Part shown: one piece after another, positions 1-10,080 of the stretch
Position numbering within the stretch: the first letter of the stretch is position 1
Layout of the letters: each line of letters opens with the position of its first letter
Position numbers and translations under genes: made by a program
The notes under the pieces: generated by a model
What the model was told of the DNA's origin: nothing
The model's database searches: none
What the model saw: the letters and a program-made list of their open reading frames with translations, nothing else
From: Pelargonium cotyledonis
Taxonomy: Eukaryota > Streptophyta > Magnoliopsida > Geraniales > Geraniaceae
Length of the DNA: 35,940 bases
NCBI GenBank assembly: GCA_036897625.1
Contig: JAYMTA010000181.1
Coordinates: 1 to 35,940, forward strand
Direction of reading: 5' to 3'

Positions 1-678
1 ACGCTCAAGAAATTTTGGAGATTCATTTCCAACCTTTGTTGGTGATGGCCTAATAATTAATTTTCCTTGAGAACAAGTAGCACATGAGAACTCGTTTGAT
101 AAAAAAAAATTTTGATTCTTTAATAAGTGCCCATTTGAGTTCTCTATAATTCTTCGCATCATTATTGATCCAGGATGGCCTAATCGATCATGCCAACTCA
201 TAAAATTATTTTTTGAATCGGTGAATTTCTGGTTCACTAGAACATGAGATTCAATTGTACTTATACGTGTATAGTACAAACCGGAGGATAAAGAAGACAA
301 TCTTTCTAATATTCATTTCACTCCAGAGACAATAAATATAGTACAAAGGTATTCAATATTGTCTGTATTTATTGTCTCAATATGATATTCATTGAGACGT
401 ATATCTTTGAAACTCAACAGGTTTCTTTCTGATTTAGTAGATAATAATACATTATCTATCATAATTTTTGTTCCCTTAGGTAACAAAATAACTGCTTTTC
501 CAGAGCCTTCAATTACATTTGCAGTGCTTGCAATTGTTTTGACATTTGCCTTTGACTTTGTCAAACTCAAGAAATATATCTCGCTTCTGAGTATAGTGTG
601 AGTAGTTCCACTATCTGCTAAGCATATATCTTCATAATCCATTTTGAAATGATCAATGCAATGATGAGAATTTTCCAT
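1..678 (-). pseudogene. copia protease and pre-integrase fragment (partial)
   Basis: The stretch 313-678 encodes a retropepsin-like domain with the catalytic LADSGTTHT motif (D-S/T-G type) about 20 residues from its first Met. It stops at about 313. Positions 1-300 continue the same polyprotein region with the GAG-pre-integrase signature (Trp-His-Asp-Arg-Leu-Gly-His-Pro-Gly) followed by a Cys-x2-Cys pair, the HHCC zinc site at the start of integrase. The catalytic integrase core would lie beyond the window edge. The break between protease and pre-integrase indicates decay. This is a mobile-element remnant, not a host gene. Confidence 0.85.
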
Positions 679-809
679 GTCTATTCATTAAACAAGATTA
701 CATAATAAGATTTAAAAATTAAGAGTACATAAAACTAACATATTGAAAACAATAAAGAAAAACAAAACACACTAGTAATGTCACACATAAAAGAAAATCA
801 GTTCAAACA

Positions 810-1842
810 TAAGCATTTTCATCAGCATAAGATGTGCCAACATTTTCACCCATTTTTTCAAAGAAGTCTGCAACATCCAAGTGAGCCAAATTTACTTGCT
901 CATTGGGTTGATTATTATCAAATTGGCAAACGAAGTTGACCTCTTTATTCTTTCCTTTCCCTTTTAAGGAGGCTTGATAAAAATCAACAAAATGTTAGGG
1001 TGTGTGACAATTTCGCCCCCAATGCCCTTTCATTCCGCATCTATAACATGGATTTTCAACCCTTTTGGGAACTTCATCATAAGGAGTCTTTCCATTTTCT
1101 TATGTTGCTTTCTGAATATGACCATCACGATTCCAAAAATTATTTCTGCCTCGACCATGGCCTCGGCTATGATTATTATTATATCCACGGCCACGGCCAC
1201 GACCACGACCATGACCACGACCATAATTATTATGTGCTACAACATTAGCTTCAGGTAATGGAGCAGAGCCGGTCAGACGCAATTCATGATTCATCAACAA
1301 AAGCTCATTATTTTGTTCAGTCACAAGAAGAAATGATAATAATTGACTAAATTTAGTAAAACCTTTCCCTCGATATTGTTGCTGCAAGATTAAATTTGAG
1401 GCATGAAAGGTGGAATATGTTTTTTCTAACATATCCGCTTCAGTGACCCTTTCTCCACAAAGTGTTAACTGCGAAGTAATCAAATGCAATTTAGAACTAT
1501 ATTGACTCACTGTTAGAAAATTTTGGAGCCTTAAATGTATCCAATCATACCGAGCTTTTGGTAAAATCACAGTCGTTTGATGTTCATAACGTTCTTTGAG
1601 ATTTTTCCATAAAGTTAAAGGATCTCTAACTGTAAGATACTAATTTTATGCCCCGCGCGTAAATGATGGCGTATGAAAATTAAAGCTTTTGCTTTATCTT
1701 GGGCCGTTGCTGTATTTTCATCTTTTATGGTATTGCCAAGATTTACTAAATTCAAATACATTTCGACATCAATGATCCATGACAGATAGTTTTCCCCTGA
1801 TATGGTGAGGGCATCGAACTGAAGCGGTGTAATGTTTGACAT
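810..1842 (-). pseudogene. copia gag remnant (UBN2-type) with CCHC knuckle
   Basis: Starts at ATG 1840-1842 with a typical copia gag N-terminus (MSNITPLQFDALTISGENY). The first frame ends near 1615 after a frameshift. The second frame, resuming near 1610, carries the UBN2-like core (RYDWIHLRLQ, then TEADMLEKTYSTFHASN), then a Gly-Arg-rich basic tail encoded at about 1170-1240. A TAA stop at 1100-1102 interrupts just before the CX2CX4HX4C zinc knuckle (about 1007-1050), and another TAA follows near 995. The frame then reads on to about 810. Gag packages the element RNA into particles. Two stops plus a frameshift make this a pseudogene. Confidence 0.85.
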
Positions 1843-2191
1843 GATAAATAACTAAAAGACAAGAGAAATAACATAAGAATTCGAAATACCTCGAAACAAT
1901 AAATTATTTATTTAACAATATTAATGAAAATTATTTAGTTGTATTCACACTAAATTAAAGCAATAATTAATTAGTTTCATATAAAATAATATTGTGCAGA
2001 TAAAGAAATATAATTATGAAAACAATTAAAATTGTATTGAACCGTGAAAGAATATAATCGGTAAATAATTTATCGGAACTTGCGAATACTTAGCTGAATA
2101 TAAAAATCAGGTTCCACTATAATCTAAAGAGATTATAAACTTCAAGAGAAGTTTACAATATACTCAGAAAAGTGTTACACTGACAAAGCTT

Positions 2192-2205
2192 TCGTGCTGA
2201 TAACG
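2192..2205 (-). other. copia primer-binding site
   Basis: Immediately after the LTR end, the minus strand reads CGTTATCAGCACGA, the variant primer-binding sequence seen in many plant copia elements (complementary to the internal part of initiator methionine tRNA). Its position next to the LTR fixes the LTR 3' boundary. Confidence 0.65.
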
Positions 2206-2445
2206 TGTTATAAAACAAAACAAATAAAAGAGGAAACAATATGAGAGAGTAATATGTATATCTGTATTGATATTGGTAGTTTTATACAAAGAGAAGAATG
2301 ACTCTATTTATAGAGTAAAAACTTCATCAACTTGTTGCCCAATTCACAGCAACAATTCATCCCACATTGATTGAATGTGGCCTCCATATTTTTACTCTTA
2401 TCTCTATTTACTTGTAGGATTGTAGAAGACATTTATTTCACAACA
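2206..2445 (-). repeat. 5' LTR of the copia element
   Basis: On the minus strand it begins TGTTGTGAAATAAATG and ends TTTTATAACA, giving the canonical TG...CA ends, about 240 bp. It contains a TATA box and an AT-rich 3' half, and is directly followed by the primer-binding site. An alternative left limit is a TGTTAG at 2590, giving 385 bp. I prefer 2445 because its TGTTGT end better mirrors the ATAACA end. Without the second LTR this stays unproven. Confidence 0.7.
2304..2313 (-). promoter_or_regulatory. TATA box in the LTR promoter
   Basis: CTATAAATAG on the minus strand, about 100 bp from the 3' end of the LTR, followed by an AT-rich leader. This is the expected place for the U3/R promoter of a copia element and could still drive transcription toward decreasing coordinates. 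Confidence 0.6.
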
Positions 2446-3360
2446 TATTCAAATTTTTTGGCTGTTTGAAAATTGGTTTAATTTCATTTGTGAATAAATG
2501 TTGAGAGAATGAAGTATTATTTATAGAATAGATATATAATTTTTTATATTAAAAATTAAAGTAATCGGTTTAATCGGCTCCTCTCTAACAATCTTTTTTT
2601 TTTTAATTTATTGGCACTTGTCTGCATATGATTGGTTTGTGAGAGTAAAAAGAAAACTTAACAGTCATCCCTAGTTTTAGGGACTGACTCTTAAATTGTG
2701 ACTGATCCATTACAGAAACAGTGAAGGCCCTCCGACATTTTGTCATTTGGAAGAAAGTGGGGGTGTGCAATGGAGTTGCTCTAAGGCATGATTAAAGAGC
2801 CGACTCTATGTTATTTTTTATTTATTTATTACTAACATTATTTATTTGTTTCTATAATTGTTATAGAATAATCATGACTTACATGTTAACATATTATGCC
2901 ACATTACATTGTGGAGTAAAATCTTATTCCTCACTTATCTACAACGATGGATCAAAACCCACCATTTTTGGGGTTTAAGTTCATCCAATACGTCATCGTT
3001 TGGACGAGTCTAAACATAAAAGACACAAGTTTCTTATTTGTTAGACCTAATAAATCCTTAGAGATACTTAACGAGAATGCTTTGATCATCGTTAAACCGA
3101 AGTTTGTGTGGAATTCATTAGTTTATCAATCAACATACAATTATTTGATACCTCTTTGTACATATGTACCATTGTGTTCTTGTGGCAAAGTGTTAAGGAT
3201 TTGTTGTATCACACTTCATATCTTCATATTCACAACCATGGCTTCACAGGATAGGAAGTTTCACATATGTATAAATAAAAAAAAGTGGAGGAAAAACAAA
3301 AACTTCACACGAGATCTCAAGATACTGTTCTTTAGAAAACAAATTTCTTCTACTGTATGA
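2446..3360. other. AT-rich spacer beyond the LTR, no convincing gene
   Basis: Mostly AT-rich DNA with short homopolymers (T-run near 2596). An open frame at 2947-3360 (+, 137 codons, ATG start) has no motif I recognise; its composition (many Ile, Phe, Lys) fits AT-rich noncoding sequence. I see no promoter, RNA gene or repeat unit that I can support here. Confidence 0.5.
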
Positions 3361-5152
3361 TCAAGCAATTTTTGCAACTATAGTCAATAGAACAAACAAG
3401 GCGGCAAGAGTTATCGACAAGTTAACTAACATGAAAATCAGATGGCATCGGTATTGCTGTTTAAATCTAAATACCTAAATTTGAACTAACATCTACTGGA
3501 TGTAACCTGGCCTTCACATCTCTCAGGAGAGGCTCCCAAGGAAGAAGAATATTACATCTTGCACTATTTGTATCCCGAATCTCGTGTCTACCACTGTCAA
3601 ATTCCTGGGATTAACCAATTAAGACCTGCAGTGAACCAAAATAGATGAAACATCAATGAGAAATAAGCCACATTTCCAAAACTAAGATAATAGCATACGA
3701 GGGGAAGATTCAGAAGAGGAATTGCTGACCAAAACATGTTGCCAAAACTAGTCTTGTTATGTAAAATCAGGGATATGACTAAGATAATAGCTTCGTTCGC
3801 GTGCACGATTGAGGATAGAGGTCTATGAAGGAGATTAACCTTTTATAGGTATCTTTCCATCAACATTTGTGTACAAGTTGACACAGTGAATTGTGAATGA
3901 GAAGAATTACACTAGAAATTTGAGTTCAGCAGATAGTGGGAAAACTTGACTCTTACAATGATAGCAGATCTTTTCAGAGCAGCCATACCTATCATTCCAT
4001 GGTAGGAAGGTGAGAAAACATGTTTCAATAAGATTGCAACATACTACTTAAACCTCAACAATGCATACTCATCGATTAATGCATAGTTACATAGCATATA
4101 CGGATATATATGATCAAAGCAACAGCTTAAATATTACAGTTTACAGCTGGAATGATATGGTGAAGAAAACTGCACCCTGTTAGATTTTGACATGCTGCCC
4201 TAATTGATTCCACTGGTTTAAGTTGACAAAAAAGAAAAGAGAGTCACACATCAACAAAAACCTCTCATCCAAATGAACTTCCAGCAAAGCAATGTTTCAT
4301 TTCAGCCGCCCAACCCCTAAAGAAAACTTCACACTCATTATCCAATATAAGCAATTACAATATACTTTTGAGAACCTAAGTTGCTAAGAACTCACTAGTG
4401 AAAGACATTTCTCCAATGTAGAATTATGGAAGTCAACCAATCACATGTCCAAGGCACAACAAAAGGAATGATTTAACTCAACTACAAATGTAATCAAGAC
4501 AAGACCACCAAAAACAAAAAAACACAATTATGCTGCAAGGTGGTGACAGTTCCATTCAACAACACACAATCATATATCTTAGTTTTTTTGTTCAGTCTTG
4601 CTCTCTTTCAAAATGCCCCTTGGTGGCCTTAAACATATAGATTATATGAATCCCTAACCAAGCATTTCTTCGAGGTAGCTGTGACTTGTATTAAATTCTG
4701 GCGGGCATGAAAATAACTATTAACAACTACAACTAGAACAAGACAGCGCACTAGATATTTTGTAGAACAGAGTTGCATATCTGTTCAGAATTTCAGGATA
4801 ATAGAACCATCACAAACTGTGACAGACAAAAGACATAATATTAATTGTAGCAATCAGCCATTCAACAACCTATGAAATTTTGCAACCTCAAACAATCAGC
4901 CATTCATCAAAATTGCCCAAAACCCAACAACAAAAACAAATTACAATTCTACAGATAAAGGCAATTCAACTTAATTTATGGAAGTCACAGATCATACATT
5001 GTAGGCTGAAAATTGTTGAACACATCTTCATTCATAGACAATACACAAAAACTTCAAAACCCACATGCTAATTAGTATATTTATAGCAATTTCTGCTTTG
5101 AAACATCAATATTTCACTATAAAGCAGCAAATCACATCACAATGGAAGTTAC
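3361..5152 (-). other. probable 3' UTR/intron of the gene at 5156-5674
   Basis: No coding frame of note. A strong splice donor (CAG|GTAACT, minus strand, 5153/5152) directly follows the stop codon of the adjacent gene. Part of this stretch is therefore likely a 3'-UTR intron followed by one or more untranslated exons. I could not choose the acceptor by eye. The rest is AT-rich sequence with nothing recognisable. Confidence 0.4.
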
Positions 5153-5155
5153 CTG

Positions 5156-5674
5156 CTAAAAATTTGTACTGATGTTTCTACAAAGAACCCGACCATCTGC
5201 CAAATTCAAGCCACCAATAAGATCCTTCAACCCCATATTCTCCTCCCAAATTTCTTCATCACTCTCTTCGACAAACACAGGTTGCTTCATCGTCCTCTCG
5301 AAATAGTTCCCATACACATATTCCTGCGTGTGCCCATTCTTCTCATCATACGACACAACGTGCCCGTGCCACTCCCAGACTCGACAATCCGACTCGGCTT
5401 CCTCGTGAAATGAGACGCAAACGTAGTGCTCTCCAATGGGAACAGCTTGGCCCGAGTTGGGCTTGAGGGGCTCTGATTTGCCGCTGGTGATGGCTCTGAT
5501 GATCTCCTTTTCGATGTTGATTTCTTGGTTGATTGTTGGGTTGTTCTGGGAATTGAGAGGGTTGGGTTGTTCTGGAATTTGGGAGCAGGAGAGGAGATTT
5601 GGGTGGATGTGTAATGGGTTTAGGGATTGAATGAATATGGGATCGGTGTGGTTGATGTTGTGTGAGCTGTTCAT
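5156..5674 (-). CDS. conserved plant protein of unknown function (172 aa)
   Basis: A single open exon from ATG 5672-5674 to TAG 5156-5158. Residues 1-50 are Asn/Pro/Gln-rich and look disordered. Residues 52-132 form the conserved part: an acidic/Ile segment with ITSGKSEPL, then EHYVCVSFHE, RVWEWHGHVV and a Tyr-rich EYVYGNYFER, a pattern I recall from uncharacterised single-domain plant proteins. Residues 133-150 are acidic and the tail ends NISTNF. There is no signal peptide or membrane segment. I cannot assign a function. The gene is head-to-head with RPS15A, about 1 kb apart. A consensus splice donor starts 3 nt after the stop, suggesting a 3'-UTR intron; an alternative is that splicing extends the coding end, which I cannot exclude. 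Confidence 0.8.
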   Translation of the reverse strand: MNSSHNINHTDPIFIQSLNPLHIHPNLLSCSQIPEQPNPLNSQNNPTINQEINIEKEIIRAITSGKSEPLKPNSGQAVPIGEHYVCVSFHEEAESDCRVWEWHGHVVSYDEKNGHTQEYVYGNYFERTMKQPVFVEESDEEIWEENMGLKDLIGGLNLADGRVLCRNISTNF

Positions 5675-5856
5675 GTTTGTACGTTGGCTCGTTACTATCT
5701 CTCTGTGGTTACTGGCGAGGTTGGTAATGGAAGTCTTATGAAACTGTGGGTTTTATTGGGGTTTATTCACAATTGATTTTCTCTCTGTCTCAACCCACAA
5801 CACAAACCCGACCCGGTTAGGACCGGATTCACTTGGATCGACTTAACATTATATTA

Positions 5857-5995
5857 TAGTCCCTTAACTATTTATTGTACTTCAAATTGACACTAAACTT
5901 GACTTCCTTATCAATTTGGTCTCCAAGCTATTTACAACGCTCCAATTTGGTCCCTCAAATATAATATCATCCGATCCAAAATCGTGCACGTTGTT
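5857..5995. repeat. dispersed-repeat fragment
   Basis: Contains alternating phrases of the type TAGTCCCTTAACTATT, CAATTTGGTCTCC and CAATTTGGTCCCTC. Such wording recurs in noncoding repeats (often MITE or MULE derived) scattered through plant genomes. No terminal inverted repeats could be fixed. It lies in the spacer between two divergent genes. Confidence 0.4.
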
Positions 5996-6012
5996 TCTCT
6001 TAAATTTTTATT

Positions 6013-6185
6013 TCAAAATGAGTGTCACTTTTTTATAATAAATTAATTAAGTACAAATTGTCAATAACATCCTCAACACAAGTCAATTGATATTTTTTTA
6101 ACACATAATTATGAGGTTATAAAAATTAATGTATCATATTAACTAATTTATCATTAATTTTGTTTGAAAATAGAAAGTACACTCA
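6013..6185. repeat. degenerate MITE related to the copy at 14005-14232
   Basis: Starts with TTTCAAAATGAGTGTCAC and ends near TTTGAAAATAGAAAGTA. Its interior shares ordered words with the MITE in RABE1 intron 1: AATTGTCAATAA, AACACATAAT, an ATCATATTAACTAATTTAT-like segment and TTAATTTT. The same order of matches over about 170 bp supports common descent. The ends are too worn to define a TA target duplication. Confidence 0.5.
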
Positions 6186-6540
6186 TTTTTGTATGAACAT
6201 AGTTTGTTTTTGCTTCAATTTGGTTCAATTCATAACGATGTCATTAGATTAGATTGTTGTGACAATTATTTTTTCAATAATTTTTTATTAACGCGACAAT
6301 CATGTGACACTTAAATTAACTAAATTTACAAATAAGACAATTCTAAAATAAAATTATCACATCAACATAATTTGACTGCACATCTACATATGGGATCAAT
6401 AAGGAATATAGGAACATAGATCGAAATAAACATAAAATCAATTTGAGTACCATTTAAGACAAAATAGATAGTTGGAGGAGAAAGTGAAAGTTTCATTAGG
6501 CTACATGTATATTTTATGCCATTACACATGGACCGATCAG

Positions 6541-6751
6541 GGCCCACTATTAGTCTTAAAGCCCATTACTCAACCTAACAGCCCAAAATAAAGCTGGCAA
6601 TGGAAAAGCAAAAAGGCCTTTGGGCCTAAACTCAGCCTCCTGGCCCTCCTCCGTCTCGACTCGAGTCTCTCCTATAACAAAACCCTAACTCGTCTCTTCT
6701 TCTCCACTCTCCTCAGGCTACTAGAGCACCTGCCGCCATTTCTTCATTCAG
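6541..6751 (+). promoter_or_regulatory. RPS15A promoter and first noncoding exon
   Basis: GGCCCA/TGGGCC-type site II elements occur at 6541-6547, 6561-6567, 6581-6587 and 6621-6627, followed by a telo box AAACCCTAA at 6680-6688. This combination is established as typical of plant ribosomal-protein and other growth genes. A pyrimidine-rich 5' UTR follows and ends at CAG|GTGATG (6751/6752), the donor of a 5'-UTR intron (6752-7511). Confidence 0.7.
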
Positions 6752-7514
6752 GTGATGCCTCTAACCTCTCTTTCTCACACACAGCTTTTCCACGAGCGGA
6801 TCTGATTTTGGCACACTCAAAACCATCCGTTAAACCTTTTTGTTATATAATTTGATTTTGATTATCAGTTTTGTTATCTCTTTGACGCTAGCACTGTTGT
6901 ATTTTAATTTATACGTGCACTGTGTTTATGTTAGAAACACAGTTGCTTGTATGAATATGATCTTTGGTGTATATATCTAAGCGTCGATTTGTATGTACCG
7001 GTTTTCGTTTTTAAGCTTTTTATGATTTTAGACTTAGTATTCATTGTTAATGCTAGTTTTGTGGTATCAAGTGTGCTATTTTTAAAATAATCAGTGTTGT
7101 CAATGTTTGCAAGTTATTGGGCTATATGTATTTCAAATTTTCAAATCTGGTTGGAATTGAAAATAGAATAGCAGCCGGAAAATTATGGGCTGAAACACAG
7201 CCAAACCAATGAATAGATGTCAGCTTACTATTTAACTCTCGTACAGCCACACTGAATCTGTGGCCATGTTGCACCCGACTGAATTCATTTCCTTTGTGTC
7301 TTAGCTGAGTGAGAATTCTTTGTTTGGGCCAATGGATAGATTGCCATTTTATGAGTAGTTATTCCAAAAGCTTGGGAAGTTATTAATTTATATATATGAG
7401 TAGTTATTCCAAAAGGTTATTTCTGTTCCTTTTTCATAGAAGTATTTCATTTGTTTACAGCATGTGTATTATCCTTGTTTACTAAAATTAATTTTTCTGC
7501 AAAAACTGCAGTAG

Positions 7515-8591
<1,077 letters not shown>

Positions 8592-9925
8592 GCAGAGCTC
8601 CATGAATATCCTTTTGGAATTTTTTTAGTAGTGCTGCCTATTTTCTTTATCAACAGACTTAGAACACCCACAGTTCAATTACTTATTTGTATTTCGAATT
8701 ATTTACATGGTATGGTGGTTTTGTTTTAATCTTTTACTATGTTCAATGCAATTTGAGATTTTTATTTTCCGGTTCATTTTTGTCCATTCAATATCCAAAT
8801 CTTTCATTAGATATGGCGATTTGGATTGGAACCTGCCCACATTTGAAATCCAATTCTACAATATTAAGGATGTATTAGATTGTACAAATCTGAAATCTGA
8901 TCTTATTCAATTCGGTTTAGATTTTCACTTTGGATTGAATTGGAATATGAAATTTGAATTGACATCTCTTCTTTTGAATGCTGATAGGTAATGTTGTGTT
9001 ACAAATAAATATATTTGTGAGCTTATCAGGATGCAACTATTATAGATTTGCATAAGAATCAGCTAATCAACCCGAATCTCGGTTAAATATTTTTCTGTGC
9101 TTAACAGTTAATACATTATTTTATGGTATACTTTTGAAGCATGTTTCGATTTGTATCAAAATTGGACCTGAATTCCATTTTAAAGCTGATTTACCTCTTC
9201 AACCAATAATCTGACATTTTCTTGCCAACACCATACATTTGATATGTGGTTGCTTCTACCAGTATCAGGTGTTGTTCACTTTCAAGTGCAATACTCTCTT
9301 GTCACTAATTTCTTTACAATATGTGAGGTTCTAAACACGTCGATTCAAATTTTAGCGTGAAAATGTATTAGGACATATGTCTCAGTCATGCGCATTTTAG
9401 TCGCTTATGACAACTATCAGTCATTGCAATAAATATAAATGTGTTGATAGAGATTTAAATTTGTGAAGTTGTGCAAAAAAAAGCTCACATTCCCCAAAAT
9501 AACAAACATAGTTGGGCGGAAAAAAAAAACAATTGTACATAAAATACACGTGCTTAAAAACACATGAATTCATTTAGAAAAAAACACATAAATTTTTCAA
9601 TTTCGATTTAAGTACAAGATAATCGATTATCCTGATATAAACAAATAAGATGCGAGGTTGTAAAATTTATAACCTACCAATAAAGCTATCACATCACTTA
9701 TATGGCAATCAAACAACACAAAACACACATAAAAAGAAACATCATATGCAAAATATTTCCCTAATTCAAGAACGAAACGAAATCAGAAACTCTCATGTAT
9801 TTTTTCCTCCAAAAATAGCATAAAGTGGTTATGCTAAAGCCAATAGTACAAAACAAAACAACAAATCCGAAACCATGCCAAAGGATCTTCAGTTGCCCAA
9901 ATGATCAAACTTGCATTGCAAGTAC
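8592..9925. other. RPS15A 3' UTR and AT-rich spacer
   Basis: The first 300 bp or so are presumably the RPS15A 3' UTR. The rest is AT-rich with short A-runs (near 9474 and 9519). The only longer open frame (8707-8991, +) lies in this 3' flank, has no recognisable motif and is likely chance. I see no RNA gene or element ends. Confidence 0.5.
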
Positions 9926-10009
9926 TCAACAACTATGACCATTTGTTCCATCTTCAGCCTCGTCGCCGCTGCCGCCTCCGCCCCCGTGGGCTCCGCCGCT
10001 GCAAGCCAT
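9926..10009 (-). CDS. possible 27-aa Gly-rich small ORF
   Basis: A GC-rich island in AT-rich DNA. The minus strand reads from ATG 10007-10009 to TGA 9926-9928, encoding MACSGGAHGG, four more Gly/Ser steps, then GDEAEDGTNGHSC. The same frame stays open upstream through a CT-rich tract to about 10095, so the island could instead be the end of a longer or spliced protein: the tract ending TTGTTCAAG near 10041 resembles a splice acceptor. A weak TATA-like ACTTTAAAATAC lies near 10125. I do not recognise the peptide, and it may be noncoding. Confidence 0.25.
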   Translation of the reverse strand: MACSGGAHGGGGGSGDEAEDGTNGHSC

Positions 10010-10050
10010 TGAGAGGAGGTTGTGGATGGATGGTTTAGTTTCTTGAACAA

Positions 10051-10080
10051 GAGAGAGAGGAAGAGAGAGAGAGAGAGAGG
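10051..10080. repeat. GA/CT microsatellite
   Basis: Nearly perfect GA dinucleotide run with one AA and two GG interruptions. On the minus strand it is a CT tract just upstream of the small ORF, where such tracts often sit in plant 5' UTRs. Confidence 0.85.

Larger units (their letters stand above)
1..2445 (-). mobile_element. Ty1/copia LTR retrotransposon, 5' half, degenerate
   Basis: Read on the minus strand, the order is 5' LTR, primer-binding site, leader, gag with an RNA-binding zinc knuckle, aspartic protease, then the GAG-pre-integrase region with its His/Cys motif, which runs off position 1. This order is diagnostic of a Ty1/copia (Pseudoviridae-type) element. Reverse transcriptase, RNase H and the 3' LTR would lie to the left of the window. 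The coding part has at least one frameshift in gag and several in-frame stops, so this copy cannot make its own proteins. The LTR promoter looks intact. No target-site duplication can be checked because the other end is missing. Confidence 0.9.

Noticed and set aside
974..1258. Plus-strand frames rich in His-Asp or Thr repeats
   Set aside because: They are antisense to the Gly-Arg-rich tail of the copia gag and arise from its repetitive codons.
2446..2590. Longer LTR ending at TGTTAG (2590)
   Set aside because: The TGTTGT end at 2445 pairs better with the ATAACA end and fits the LTR length of this group. It cannot be settled without the second LTR.
2947..3360. 137-codon plus-strand ORF
   Set aside because: Starts with ATG, but the composition is that of AT-rich noncoding DNA and no family motif is visible. 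A faint resemblance to copia gag Cys-rich segments was too weak to support.
6752..7511. snoRNA in the RPS15A leader intron
   Set aside because: Ribosomal-protein introns can host snoRNAs, but I found no paired C and D boxes with a terminal stem.
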